Positions 42,061-50,936 of a DNA stretch of 64,000 nucleotides are shown here, piece by piece. Numbering within the stretch: the first letter of the stretch is position 1; every line of letters begins with the position of its first letter. The notes under the pieces were generated by a model that was given only the letters and a program-made list of their open reading frames with translations, searched no databases and was not told where the DNA came from. A program made the translations under genes and the position numbers. The DNA is taken from positions 1,093,540 through 1,157,539 of the forward strand of contig NZ_LJGT01000038.1 of assembly GCF_001751365.1 (NCBI RefSeq). Reading direction: 5' to 3'. The DNA comes from Streptomyces abyssalis (lineage in GTDB: Bacteria > Actinomycetota > Actinomycetes > Streptomycetales > Streptomycetaceae).

Positions 42061-44439
42061 CTATTCGGCGCTTTGCCGGCCGCGGTTTCGCTTCCACCAC
42101 ATCAGTGCTGCTCCGGCCGCCGCCAGCGCTGCGGCGATGGAAGCGATCAACCCGATCGGGATGCCGGTCCCGGTGCCGGCGAGGTTGCCGTCCGGGTCCT
42201 CGGCCGGAGCCGTTGGCTTGCCGCCGCCACTGCCGGGGGTGGAATCGCCGCCGTCATTGCCCGGGGCGGACGGGTCGGGAGCCGGGCTCGTCGGTTCCCC
42301 GGTCGGCTTGTCCGTGGGCGTCGGGGTCGGGGTGGGATCTGGCTCGCCGCCCCCGTCCCCGTCTCCGTCCCCGTCCCCGCCGCCGGTGTCGGTGGTGGCA
42401 GTGTTGCCGCCCAGCAACAGCAGGTTCCGCTCGTCGTCCTTCGTGTTGTCGGTGAGCGTCTGCACGCTGGTCCGGGTCTGCTTGGGCAGATACCGGTGCT
42501 CAGCCGTGAAGCGCGCCTTGTTCATGTTGCGCTTGGGCTGCTTGGAGAAGTCCACGCCACCGACGCTGTAGGTGTAGGGGCCGCCGCCGGCGTCGTGCTC
42601 CCAGCTCTCCTCACCCTTCTTCAATGACTCCAGGTAGGCCTGGTAGGTCTTCTCCCGCTTCCAGTCCTGGTTGGGCGCGCGCAGCGGCCAGGCGCTCACG
42701 TCGTTGCTGTTGATGATCTTGCGGTAGTCGGTCGGCTCCTTGGCGTCCTGCTGCCGGATGAACTCCGCCGCGACACGAGCGGTGTAGACGCGCCGCAGGT
42801 CGGCGTAGCGGGGCGAGGTGTTCACCTGCTTCTCGACCTCCGGCATGATCAGCCGGTTCATGCGGCGCTCGGTGGCCTTCTTCTCCGCTTCGTTGAAGTC
42901 GCACAAGTAGGGGTCGCCGGGCATGTTGTCGATCTTCAGGTACTGGGCCTTGACAGCCAGCGGGGTGTCCAGGATGTGGATCCCGCCGTTCTCCTCGCGG
43001 ACGACGGCTTCCTTCGGCTCGATCCAGTTGCGGACCTGGAACCAGCACGGCTGGCCCTTGTCGTTGCGGGGCAGCGATTTCCAGTACTGGTCGGCTTCGG
43101 GCCGCTTGGCCGGGTTCATCGCGGAGGCGAAGTCCTTCTTCAGCTCCAGGTCGGACTCGAGCAGGACTCTGCCGGCGTCGGTCTTGCCGAACTGGGCATC
43201 CATGATCTTGTCCGGCTGGTCCGGGTTGAGGTTCACCCAGAACTTCTCCGGCGTGAGGGCGAGCCAGGTGAAGAACGCGTCCGAGATGAGCTGGGACTTC
43301 GCCTTGCCACCCCAGCCGGACTGCCCGGTCGGGTCCTGCTGGGCGGAGAACCCGTAATCCAGGCCCTTGCCCTTCTGGGGCTTGCCGACGTAGCGCAGTT
43401 CCAGCGTGGTGAAGTCCACCCCGCCCGGCCCCCTGGGGGACAGCCGCTTGGGGTCAGCCGCGTTCTTGCGGTCCAGGAACTCCTTCATGTCCTTCGGACT
43501 GGGCCGCGACTCACGGATGAGATCGGACGCGCCGCCCCCCGCGATGCCGGGCTTCCCCGGAGGCTGCATGTTGGCCGACTTGTAGCGCACCCCTCCGCTG
43601 GGGGCCTTCTCCACCTTGTCGGAACGGTAGTTGTACTCCGTGACCCCGCGGCTGTTCGCCTGCGCCGCCCTGCGCTGCTCCTCTATGAAGTCGCGCGTTC
43701 CCTTGGTCTGCGGCTCTGCGAAGACGTACTTCCAGGACGTGCCCCGCCACTTGGGGTCCTTCGCCCAGGCACGGTCCTTGGGCTTCTGCGTCTCTGTGAG
43801 CTCGCCGTTGCCCTTGACCTCGAGGATCTTGCCGGTCTTCTGGTTGTAGGCGTCGAGCTGGCGCCGGTGCTTGATCCCGGTGTCGGGGTCCTCGAAGATC
43901 ACTTCCTTCTGGCAGATCCAGTCTTTGCCGGTCAGCCCGTGATCCTTGATGACCTTCTTCTCGAACGCCTTGCCCCGCGGGTCGTTGCCGGAGTTGCGTA
44001 TGAACCGGGCGTCCCGCCAGTGGTCCCAGTTGGACCAGTTCTTGGAGTCCTTCTTCTTGGCCTGGATCCACGTCCAGTAGATCCGGTCGACGGGCTTCGA
44101 CTTCGGCGGCTTCGTCGGCAGATCCTTGAGCCGGGCTTCATCGGCCGGTGACGGAGCCTGGAGCCCGTCCCACTTCTTGGCCTCGTTGACGTACTCGTAC
44201 GTGTCCCACTGGGACTTCGCCCGGGAGGCGTCGCCTTCCGGTAGGTCGAGGAGGCCCGCTGCGTCCTCCAGCAGCTCGAAGTACTCGAAGCAGGGAAGAC
44301 CCGGGTCGAGCGGCTTCGGCTTCGCGACGGCGTGCATGGCGGCCGGCAGCCCGCCGACGGCCATGGCGGAAGCGCAGGCCACAGCGACGGCAGCACGTCG
44401 CAGCATGGACCAGCGCTCTGGGCGTAAAGCTCGATTCAC
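42061..44439 (-). CDS. Sortase-anchored (LAxTG) surface protein with nuclease-like domain
   Basis: 792 residues from GTG 44439, which follows GGGGGGA. A signal peptide (about 12-39, LRRAAVAVACASAMAVGG...) is followed by a region resembling a PD-(D/E)xK restriction-endonuclease-fold toxin: helix GKAFEKKVIK (E160), RQLDAYN (D196) and KILEVKGNG (E207, K209). Residues about 338-700 match a conserved uncharacterised actinobacterial domain (VDFTTLELRY, DAFFTWLALTPEKFWVNLNP, SNDVSAWPLR, GGVDFSKQPKR). A Gly/Asp/Pro/Thr linker leads to LAGTG (753-757), a hydrophobic helix and KRNRGR, the class E sortase signal. It is probably a wall-anchored nuclease toxin or adhesin; activity is inferred. Confidence 0.8.
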   Translation of the reverse strand: MNRALRPERWSMLRRAAVAVACASAMAVGGLPAAMHAVAKPKPLDPGLPCFEYFELLEDAAGLLDLPEGDASRAKSQWDTYEYVNEAKKWDGLQAPSPADEARLKDLPTKPPKSKPVDRIYWTWIQAKKKDSKNWSNWDHWRDARFIRNSGNDPRGKAFEKKVIKDHGLTGKDWICQKEVIFEDPDTGIKHRRQLDAYNQKTGKILEVKGNGELTETQKPKDRAWAKDPKWRGTSWKYVFAEPQTKGTRDFIEEQRRAAQANSRGVTEYNYRSDKVEKAPSGGVRYKSANMQPPGKPGIAGGGASDLIRESRPSPKDMKEFLDRKNAADPKRLSPRGPGGVDFTTLELRYVGKPQKGKGLDYGFSAQQDPTGQSGWGGKAKSQLISDAFFTWLALTPEKFWVNLNPDQPDKIMDAQFGKTDAGRVLLESDLELKKDFASAMNPAKRPEADQYWKSLPRNDKGQPCWFQVRNWIEPKEAVVREENGGIHILDTPLAVKAQYLKIDNMPGDPYLCDFNEAEKKATERRMNRLIMPEVEKQVNTSPRYADLRRVYTARVAAEFIRQQDAKEPTDYRKIINSNDVSAWPLRAPNQDWKREKTYQAYLESLKKGEESWEHDAGGGPYTYSVGGVDFSKQPKRNMNKARFTAEHRYLPKQTRTSVQTLTDNTKDDERNLLLLGGNTATTDTGGGDGDGDGDGGGEPDPTPTPTPTDKPTGEPTSPAPDPSAPGNDGGDSTPGSGGGKPTAPAEDPDGNLAGTGTGIPIGLIASIAAALAAAGAALMWWKRNRGRQSAE

Positions 44440-44602
44440 TTGAGTCCCCCCGTCGGGGCCCAGAGGGTGAGAGCTCATGCGGCGCCAGGGCCCCCGTGTT
44501 CTGTGTGGCGCTGCAGAGCACAACGACCCTAGAAGTCAATCCAGTGATCCGGCAAGGAATTTGAACCGGCAAAAAGCTCAACTATGCGTGTATGCCAGGC
44601 AG

Positions 44603-44633
44603 TTGAAGCCTTGTCGGCTCCGGCAGCTAAGGT
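44603..44633 (+). promoter_or_regulatory. Candidate promoter for a leaderless transcript
   Basis: TTGAAG (44603-44608), 19-bp spacer, TAAGGT (44628-44633), with the ATG only 7 bp downstream, the layout of leaderless Streptomyces mRNAs. No ribosome site is visible before the ATG. Confidence 0.45.
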
Positions 44634-44640
44634 CGGGCTC

Positions 44641-45144
44641 ATGGAGATTACCAGCGCGGAGTACGAGGAACTGCGGGAGCTGGACCGGCTGCGGTCGGAC
44701 AACCCCGTGCTGAACGCGTGGCTGGAGATCCAGCACGCCGAGTTCCCCGCGTGGGCCGAGAGGCACCCGGGCGGCTGGGACTTCAGCCTTGACTCCCTTG
44801 CCCAGGTGGAAGAGTTGGTGCGTTCGGCATACTCCGGCAGCGCTCAAGCCCATGCGGAGGAAGGCGGGGACTTCCTCCAGACGGCGGCCTGGTATGTCGG
44901 CGAGGTCCACAACCGCCACTGCGGCACGGTGTGGCAGTACCACCCGGCCTCATCGGAAGACCCCGGCGAATGGCCGTTCGTGATCGTGCCGTTCGAGCGG
45001 CTGGGGGAGTTTCCCGACGAGGACGGCATCGAGCCTGACGGGCGTCCCATCTACAGTCCGGTGAACCGGCTGTGCGGTGTACTGGACCCGGACAACGGCC
45101 ATCTGGCGACAGATGTCGACGTACACACACCGGAACGCGGCTAG
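44641..45144 (+). CDS. Unknown soluble protein, possible immunity protein
   Basis: A 167-residue acidic protein without signal peptide or membrane segment. The segment TAAWYVGEVHNRHCGTVWQYHP recalls small immunity-type proteins that carry a Y-x-GE-V...W pattern, but I cannot assign a family. It is divergent from, and 201 bp away from, the LAxTG nuclease-like gene, so a toxin-immunity relation is plausible. ATG 44641 (MEITSAEYEELRELD) is chosen over 44584. Confidence 0.6.
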   Translation: MEITSAEYEELRELDRLRSDNPVLNAWLEIQHAEFPAWAERHPGGWDFSLDSLAQVEELVRSAYSGSAQAHAEEGGDFLQTAAWYVGEVHNRHCGTVWQYHPASSEDPGEWPFVIVPFERLGEFPDEDGIEPDGRPIYSPVNRLCGVLDPDNGHLATDVDVHTPERG

Positions 45145-45301
45145 CGCTCAGTGGCCCGGACCGCGACCACACCCCTGCCGGTGCATGCGCCGCCAACGGC
45201 GTGAATGAGCGGTTTGCGCCGAGGGGGGCTGAGCCGCGCCGACATGCTCCGCGCAGCGCGCCGTGGCGCAAAGGCGCCGGGCGGCACGGCTCGCGGCCGC
45301 G

Positions 45302-46204
45302 CTAGAGCTGCCGCAGGTGGTCGCGGAGGCGGCGGGCCACTTGAGCCATGAGGGCGTCGGCGCCGGGCTGGGTCCCGGCGGGTACGAGTGACTCCGTGAG
45401 GACGGCGACTGCGAAGTTCTGGCCGTCGGAGTGCCCGACGACTCCGATTTCGTGGCGGAGGTTGAGGAGGGTGCCGGTCTTGGAGGACCAAGTGGCGGCG
45501 TCGGTACTGAAGTCGGGGGCGAGGCGGTGCCGGAGGACGTTGTGCGCCATGAGACCGCGCACGCGCTCCGCGACTTCCGGATGGATCTTCGACGGTGTCC
45601 ACAGGGCTTGGAGCAGGTCGGCGTAGGAGCGTGCGCTGCCGGTGTTGGCCCGGGTGGTGTCCAGCTGCGGCACCCGGTGTCCACGGCCGCTGGTGCCGGC
45701 TTCGATGGCGAGCGCGTGGGCGAGATGGGCCTGGTCGGCGTCGAATCGTTCCACCGGGGTGTCGGACAGTTCGTGCATGCCGTGCCGGACGGTGATCCCG
45801 TGGATGCCGAGCTCCTGGAGGATTCCGGCGACCTGGGCGGGCGGGGTGAGGTCGAACAGCACGTCGGCGGCGGTGCCGTCACTCACGCAGGTGCTCAGGT
45901 AGATCAGGTCGTCCACCGCGACCCGGGAGGGGTGGCGGAAGCGGCTGAGGCCGGTCGGGCCGGGTGTGGTGATCCGTCCGGGGCGTACGTCGAGCAGGGC
46001 CGCACCGTCGAGTTCGCCCCGTCGGATGCGCTCGGCGGTCGCGATCGCGAGGGGGATCTTGACCAGGGAGGCGGAGGGGAGCTGGGTGTCCGGGTCGATG
46101 CTCAACTCGTCCCGCGTGTGCAGATCCCGTACGAGCATGCAGGCGCGCAGGCCTCCGTCGTTCAGTTGCCGGCGCATGTCGTGCAGCAGGGCCTCGATGC
46201 TCAC
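45302..46204 (-). CDS. blaB: BlaB-like serine penicillin-recognising protein
   Basis: A 300-residue cytoplasmic protein of the class A beta-lactamase/PBP fold without a signal peptide. Motifs: S46-L-V-K49, S108-D-G (where enzymes have SDN) and K242-T-G. These changes and the lack of export fit BlaB, which works with the LysR regulator BlaA to induce blaL in S. cacaoi. GTG 46204 overlaps the blaA stop (GTGA), so translation is coupled. Confidence 0.82.
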   Translation of the reverse strand: MSIEALLHDMRRQLNDGGLRACMLVRDLHTRDELSIDPDTQLPSASLVKIPLAIATAERIRRGELDGAALLDVRPGRITTPGPTGLSRFRHPSRVAVDDLIYLSTCVSDGTAADVLFDLTPPAQVAGILQELGIHGITVRHGMHELSDTPVERFDADQAHLAHALAIEAGTSGRGHRVPQLDTTRANTGSARSYADLLQALWTPSKIHPEVAERVRGLMAHNVLRHRLAPDFSTDAATWSSKTGTLLNLRHEIGVVGHSDGQNFAVAVLTESLVPAGTQPGADALMAQVARRLRDHLRQL

Positions 46205-47187
46205 GTTCCCGTACCTCCGGCCGTCGCATCGCCGGTGGTGCCGGTCCCGGAGCGCGCTCCGAGGCAGCGGGCGAGTGCCTCGCCGAGGCGGGCTTCGATG
46301 TGCTGTGCACGGCCGTCCGCGGTGGCGAGGGCGTACCCGCGCCGGAGCGTGATCTCGCCGATGGGCCGCCAGTCGAGGCCGAACTCCTCGGCCTGTGCGG
46401 GGGAGCACAGCAACAGGTCGGGTGTGCAGAGGACTTCCGCCGCGGCGTGCGCCAGGTCGTTGGTGGTGGTGAGCTGTGCGGGCCGCAGTCCGACCGCGTC
46501 GCGCAGTCGCGTCAACGGGTCGCGGATGTGGGGCACATCGTCCTCCGGCTGTATCCAGATACGGGCCGCCGGGCCGGTGGTGGTTCGTCCGGGGCGCAAG
46601 GTCTCCACGTACAGGCGTCTCACCCCGGGGTCCTGGGCGCCGGCGAGCCCGAGGGGCACGGACCAGGTGGCCTCGCCGGGCGGCACCGCGAGCAGGGCGG
46701 CGTGCACTCTCCCGGCCGGTGCCCCGGATGCCTCCCCGTGGGAGCGGACGGGTTGCCGGGCGTGGACGGTCTCCTGACGCTGAGCCGGTGTCGCGACGCG
46801 GACTTCGAGCGTGACCGCGTGGGCTCGTGCCTCGGCGACGAGGCGGGCGAGCCCGGCTGTCGGGCAGACGGCGGGCATCGCCAGCCGCCACGGCTTGCGC
46901 TTGGCGGACTCTGCTTCGTGCAGCAGCACGTCGGCTGCCTGCACGAGTTGGCGTGCGGTCGGCAGCAGGTCCCGGCCGAAGGACGTGAGGACGGCTCTGC
47001 GTGACGTGCGCTCGAACAGCTGCTCACCGAAGCGTTCTTCCAGAGCGGCGACACGACGGCTGGCCACGGACTGGGACATCCGGGCGGCGTCCGCACCGAC
47101 GGTGAAACTGCCGTGCTCGCTGACACTGACGAACGCGCGACACGCTCCCACAAGATCCACACCCGTGACCCTATGCCGGATCGGCAT
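46201..47187 (-). CDS. blaA: LysR-family regulator of beta-lactamase (BlaA-like)
   Basis: A 328-residue LysR protein. HTH about residues 15-75 ([46 protein letters not shown]). The rest is an effector domain, with a C-terminal Gly/Thr/Ala tail. In S. cacaoi, BlaA activates divergent blaL; here the next gene across a 152-bp gap is blaL. The start is uncertain: ATG 47187 or GTG 47160 ([10 protein letters not shown]), the latter closer to the family N-terminus. It is coupled to blaB. Confidence 0.87.
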   Translation of the reverse strand: MPIRHRVTGVDLVGACRAFVSVSEHGSFTVGADAARMSQSVASRRVAALEERFGEQLFERTSRRAVLTSFGRDLLPTARQLVQAADVLLHEAESAKRKPWRLAMPAVCPTAGLARLVAEARAHAVTLEVRVATPAQRQETVHARQPVRSHGEASGAPAGRVHAALLAVPPGEATWSVPLGLAGAQDPGVRRLYVETLRPGRTTTGPAARIWIQPEDDVPHIRDPLTRLRDAVGLRPAQLTTTNDLAHAAAEVLCTPDLLLCSPAQAEEFGLDWRPIGEITLRRGYALATADGRAQHIEARLGEALARCLGARSGTGTTGDATAGGTGT

Positions 47188-47339
47188 GGAACGGCGCCGG
47201 TGCGTATTGGACCGCATGGCCGGGAGCCGGTGAGCTTGGTTTTGGCCCTCACTCGCCACCACGTACCGGGATGGGCCTTGCTCGCTCCATCCTGTGTTGC
47301 GCCCTGCGTGCGGGGCGTCCCGTCCGGGAGGTTCGGATC

Positions 47340-48302
47340 ATGAAGCAGACCCGTGCAGGGCGTGCCGTTGCCGGTGCGCTCGCAGTGTTCGCCCTCGTCC
47401 AGGTCGCGGCCTGCGGGGAGGGGGGTTCCGCGGACTCGTCGTCCCGGTCGTCACCGTCGTCCTCGTCGTCGGCCGCGGCGTCCGGTTCTGGTTCCGGGTC
47501 CGGTTCCGGGTCGGAGAAGAAGCCGTACGACCGGGAATTCGAGGAACTGGAGCGCGAGTTCGGCGCGCGGCTCGGTGTCTACGCCGTCGACACAGGCAGC
47601 GGACGCGAGGTGGCCTACAACGACGGCCGGCGGTTCGCGTACAACTCCACGTTCAAGGCCCTGGCCGCCGGCGAGGTACTGCGCAGGCACTCCCCGGACG
47701 GCATGGACCGCAGGATCACGTACTCCAGGGACGACCTGATCGCCAACTCTCCCGTGACGGCGAAGCACGTCGGCTCCGGGATGACTCTGGACGAGCTGTG
47801 CGACGCCGCCGTCCGCTACAGCGACAACACCGCGGCCAACCTCCTCTTCGACGTGCTCGGCGGGCCCGAGGGCCTGGACGCGGCGCTCGAGGACATCGGG
47901 GACGACGTGACGCGAATGGAACGCCGCGAGCCGCAGCTGAGCCGGTGGACTCCGGGCTCCACGAGGGACACGAGCACACCGCGCGCACTGGCCGGGGATC
48001 TGCGGGCGTTCGTCCTCGGGGACGTCCTCGGCGAAGCGGAACGCAAGCAGCTTTCCGAGTGGCTGCGGACCAACACCACCGGGGACGAACTCATCAGGGC
48101 CGGAGTGCCCCAGGACTGGGTCGTCGGCGACAAGACCGGAAGCGGCAGCTACGGCGGGCGCAATGACATCGCCGTGCTCCGGCCTCCCGGTGGCGCCCCG
48201 ATCGTCGTGGCGATCCTGTCGCACCGCAAGGAACGGGACGCCGAGTTCGACAACGAACTGATCGCGAAGGCGGCGTCGGTCGTGGCGGACACCCTGCGGT
48301 AG
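47340..48302 (+). CDS. blaL: Class A beta-lactamase, lipoprotein type
   Basis: A 320-residue exported enzyme. The signal ends in a lipobox-like VAAC (C25), so it may be lipid-anchored; a Ser/Gly-rich linker (to about 60) follows. Catalytic motifs: S103-T-F-K106, S161-D-N163, E197 in REPQL, and K265-T-G267. It hydrolyses beta-lactams by an acyl-enzyme with deacylation via E197. ATG 47340 with GGGAGG upstream. Divergent from blaA, hence inducible. Confidence 0.93.
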   Translation: MKQTRAGRAVAGALAVFALVQVAACGEGGSADSSSRSSPSSSSSAAASGSGSGSGSGSEKKPYDREFEELEREFGARLGVYAVDTGSGREVAYNDGRRFAYNSTFKALAAGEVLRRHSPDGMDRRITYSRDDLIANSPVTAKHVGSGMTLDELCDAAVRYSDNTAANLLFDVLGGPEGLDAALEDIGDDVTRMERREPQLSRWTPGSTRDTSTPRALAGDLRAFVLGDVLGEAERKQLSEWLRTNTTGDELIRAGVPQDWVVGDKTGSGSYGGRNDIAVLRPPGGAPIVVAILSHRKERDAEFDNELIAKAASVVADTLR

Positions 48303-48329
48303 GAGGCACCGGCCGGGCGGCGGCCTGCC

Positions 48330-48914
48330 TCAGGCACCCGCCCGTCGCCGCGCCCGGTGGTTGGCGACGTTGAGGCGGTTGCCGCACACGTCCGGCGTGC
48401 AGTAGCGGCGGCGGCCCGCCCGGCTGGTGTCGATGAACATTCCCTCGCATGTGGACGAGGTGCAGGCGCGGAAGCGGCTGTGGCTCAAGGTGTGGATCAC
48501 GCCGAGCATGCCGGCGCCCGTGAGGACGGCCAACTCCTCGGCGAGGGAGGCCTGCTGAGAGGTCACCACGTGCCACTGCCATGGGCCGTCCTCGGCGTTC
48601 CGCAGCAACACCGGCCTGCTGCCCGCACGCGCCAGCACGCCGTTGGCGGCGTCGACCGCGTGATCCTCGGCGTGCGTATCCATGATGTCGCGGATCTCGC
48701 CGCGGAGGGCGTGTACCTGCCGGAGGTCGTCGCCGGTCGGACGGGCGGCTGACTTCAGCGGCCCGGGTGAGAGGCCGTGTTCGTCGAGGAAGCGCGCGAG
48801 GTCGCCGGGGGAGCGCAGCGCCTCGCCGGTGCTTCTTCGCACCTCCGGAGCGGTGTTGACGAGGGACGTGGCCACCCCCGCCCCGAGAGCGTAATTGGAA
48901 AAAGATACCTTCAA
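48330..48914 (-). CDS. CGNR zinc-finger transcriptional regulator
   Basis: A 194-residue protein with an N-terminal ABATE-type ligand domain and a C-terminal CGNR zinc finger: C151, C156, C172 and C177 in CTSSTCEGMF and YCTPDVCGNRLNVANHRAR. Such proteins are DNA-binding regulators, often of neighbouring genes. It diverges from the adjacent hydrolase gene (72-bp gap), which it may control. It converges with blaL. Confidence 0.9.
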   Translation of the reverse strand: MKVSFSNYALGAGVATSLVNTAPEVRRSTGEALRSPGDLARFLDEHGLSPGPLKSAARPTGDDLRQVHALRGEIRDIMDTHAEDHAVDAANGVLARAGSRPVLLRNAEDGPWQWHVVTSQQASLAEELAVLTGAGMLGVIHTLSHSRFRACTSSTCEGMFIDTSRAGRRRYCTPDVCGNRLNVANHRARRRAGA

Positions 48915-48987
48915 GCCTTACCTCGCTGCTACGGTAACTGGAGAAAGTCGACTATACCCCTTAGCAATGCCTGGTTGGGAGTGCGGT

Positions 48988-49839
48988 ATGACCACGAATG
49001 CAACCCGTCCCGGGTCGTGGGGACTTCGCCAACGCGTGCGCGTCAGCGGTGGCGTGGTCGCCGCGGACGTCTTCGGGGAGGGGCCGCCGGTGTTGCTGGT
49101 CCACGGCACCCCGGCATGGTCGTTCCTCTGGCGCGGGGTCGTTCCTCTACTGGCGCGGACGCATGCCGTCCACGTTTGGGACCTGCTCGGTTTTGGTGAC
49201 TCTCGCCTCCGTCCCGGAGTCCGCCCCTCGATCGCCGCACAGGCACGTGCACTGGCCGAACTAGTCGCGCACTGGGGCCTGGAGGCGCCCACCCTGGTCG
49301 GGCACGACATCGGCGGAGGAATCGTGGCGCGCGCCCACCTCACCGAGGGCGTACGCGCCCGGCGGCTCGCGCTCCTGGACGCGGCGGTCCTCGGCCCCTG
49401 GAACACGCCCTTCACCGAGCACATGCAACGTCACGCCGACGTCTACCGCACCATGCCCACCGAGGTCTTCCAAGAGCTGATCGCCGGCCGTCTCCGCACC
49501 GCCACCCGTAACCCGATGGCCGACGAGACCGCCGACGCCTACCTCGCTCCTTGGGCTGGAACCGCAGGCCAGGGCCGCTGGATCGACCAGGTGTCGAGTG
49601 TCAGCTTCGAGGACACGCGCCATGCCGCGGCCCGGTTGGAGCAGATCGCCGTTCCCACGCTCGTGCTGTGGGGCGCACAGGACGAATGGCTCGGCACCGC
49701 CACCGCGGACCGGCTCGCGGCGTCCATCCCCGGTGCGTGCGAGGCACGCGTGGAGGGAGCGGGCCATTTCGTCGCGGAGGACGATCCGCAGGCGACCGCC
49801 GATGCGCTCCTGGAGTTCCTGGCCGCTCCGGTCGCCTGA
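48988..49839 (+). CDS. Alpha/beta hydrolase, haloalkane-dehalogenase-like
   Basis: A 283-residue hydrolase. Oxyanion region LLVHGTPAWSFLWRGVVPLL, nucleophile elbow VGHDIGGG (Asp nucleophile, as in dehalogenases and epoxide hydrolases), acid in TLVLWGAQDEWL and His in VEGAGHFVAEDDP. The substrate is unknown. The start is ATG 48988 (MTTNATRPGSWGLRQRV) with GGGAG upstream; in-frame ATGs at 48967 and 48895 are alternatives. Divergent from the CGNR regulator. Confidence 0.87.
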   Translation: MTTNATRPGSWGLRQRVRVSGGVVAADVFGEGPPVLLVHGTPAWSFLWRGVVPLLARTHAVHVWDLLGFGDSRLRPGVRPSIAAQARALAELVAHWGLEAPTLVGHDIGGGIVARAHLTEGVRARRLALLDAAVLGPWNTPFTEHMQRHADVYRTMPTEVFQELIAGRLRTATRNPMADETADAYLAPWAGTAGQGRWIDQVSSVSFEDTRHAAARLEQIAVPTLVLWGAQDEWLGTATADRLAASIPGACEARVEGAGHFVAEDDPQATADALLEFLAAPVA

Positions 49840-49888
49840 GGGGGCGGCGCCGGCAAGTGCCCCTTGTCAGGGGGAGAGTGCCCTTCGT

Positions 49889-49943
49889 GGCGAGGGCCAT
49901 GCGACGAGCGCTACGAGGCGAGGGCCAGGCGACGAGCGTTACG
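49889..49943. repeat. Tandem 27-bp imperfect repeat
   Basis: Copy 1 (49889-49915) and copy 2 (49917-49943) share GGCGAGGGCCA, GCGACGAGCG and TACG with few differences. They lie between the hydrolase stop and the end of the DUF1304 gene, and copy 2 contains its stop codon. Confidence 0.6.
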
Positions 49944-50298
49944 CGGCCAGTGCGAGGGCCAGGGCGGCCGCGGCGGGGAGGGCCTGGACGACGACGATGC
50001 GGCGGCTGACCGTGAGCGCGCCGTACAGACCGGCGACGATCACGCAGCAGAGGAAGAAGATCTGCGCCTGCGACCCGGTCGGCTCTGGTGCGACCAGGCT
50101 CCAGATGAGGCCTGCGGCCAGAAAGCCGTTGTACAGGCCCTGGTTGGCGGCCAGCGGTGCCGATTCCTCGGCGAACTGCGGGGTCGTGCCGAACACGGCA
50201 CGGCCGCGCGGCGTGCGCCACAGGAACATCTCCAATATCAGGAAGCCCAGGTGGAGCAGGGCGACCAGGGCGGTGAGCGCTATGGCGGCGGTGTGCAC
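49939..50298 (-). CDS. DUF1304-family membrane protein
   Basis: A 119-residue protein with four predicted membrane helices (starting MHTAAIALTALVALLHLGFLILEMFLW). Family segments RAVFGT, NQGLYNGFLAAGLIW and VAGLYGALTV are present. The role is unknown; such genes are often divergent from HxlR regulators, as here. The stop lies in a short tandem repeat. Confidence 0.88.
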   Translation of the reverse strand: MHTAAIALTALVALLHLGFLILEMFLWRTPRGRAVFGTTPQFAEESAPLAANQGLYNGFLAAGLIWSLVAPEPTGSQAQIFFLCCVIVAGLYGALTVSRRIVVVQALPAAAALALALAA

Positions 50299-50319
50299 GA
50301 AGTCCTCCGGGACATAGGT

Positions 50320-50342
50320 GAGTTGGAATTCACGACCAACTC
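50320..50342. promoter_or_regulatory. Inverted repeat in the hxlR-DUF1304 control region
   Basis: GAGTTGG-AATTCACGA-CCAACTC, a 7-bp perfect dyad with 9-bp spacer, 22 bp upstream of the DUF1304 start. A candidate operator for the divergent HxlR regulator. Confidence 0.6.
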
Positions 50343-50367
50343 GGACGCCGGGACTCTAGCACGAGGG

Positions 50368-50385
50368 TTTGATTTTCCAATCAAA
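50368..50385. promoter_or_regulatory. Second inverted repeat, abutting the HxlR start
   Basis: TTTGATT-TTCC-AATCAAA, a 7-bp perfect dyad in an unusually A/T-rich spot. It overlaps one in-frame ATG (50385) and lies just before ATG 50406, so binding would block HxlR translation or transcription. Confidence 0.65.
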
Positions 50386-50405
50386 TGGCTGGTTGGATCG
50401 CGGTC

Positions 50406-50864
50406 ATGGCGAAGCGAGAGGTGAACCCGCGGGAGTGCTCGCTCGCTTCGGCGCTGAACGTGGTCGGTGAGAAGTGGTCACTGCTGGCCGTGCGCGAGGT
50501 GTTCTACGGCGTGCACCGCTTCGACGGCATCGTGCGCAACACGGGAGCACCGCGCGACGTACTCGCCGCGCGGCTGCGCACGCTCGTCGACGGCGGAGTG
50601 CTGCGGCGTGTCCGTTACTCCGAACGTCCGCCGCGGGACGAATACCACCTCACCCGGGCCGGACGGGAACTCGCCCCCGCCCTGCTGGGCCTGATGCGCT
50701 GGGGCATGCGGTGGGTGCCCGGGGCTCCAGTGGGCCCCACGCCCTTCACCCATGACTGCGGCGGGCCGCTCGACGCCGGGATCGTGTGCGCCTCGTGCGG
50801 GGAGGCGGCCCCGCCGCCCGGTGACGTTGCACTCCCGGACACCGGTACGGCGGAGGGCACTTGA
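50406..50864 (+). CDS. HxlR-family transcriptional regulator
   Basis: A 152-residue winged-helix regulator: CSLASALNVVGEKWSLLAVREVFYGVHRFDGI, LAARLRTLVDGGVLRRVRYSERPPRDEYHLTRAG. The conserved cysteine near the N-terminus may sense electrophiles, as in relatives. A C-terminal pair CDCGG/CASCGEAA-like (THDCGGPLDAGIVCASC) suggests a small zinc knuckle. The start is 50406 or 50385; the latter lies inside an inverted repeat. Divergent from the DUF1304 gene. Confidence 0.88.
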   Translation: MAKREVNPRECSLASALNVVGEKWSLLAVREVFYGVHRFDGIVRNTGAPRDVLAARLRTLVDGGVLRRVRYSERPPRDEYHLTRAGRELAPALLGLMRWGMRWVPGAPVGPTPFTHDCGGPLDAGIVCASCGEAAPPPGDVALPDTGTAEGT

Positions 50865-50936
50865 GCTTCCGGGCTGCCGGTTCCGGAACCGGTCACGGAA
50901 CAGGAATCGGTACGTCCGGAACCGGCGGGGTGCGCG

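Noticed and set aside
45302..46891. Single 529-residue serine hydrolase extending into blaA
   Set aside because: The N-terminal 229 residues are a shadow of blaA; the GTG at 46204 overlapping the blaA stop gives a normal-length protein.
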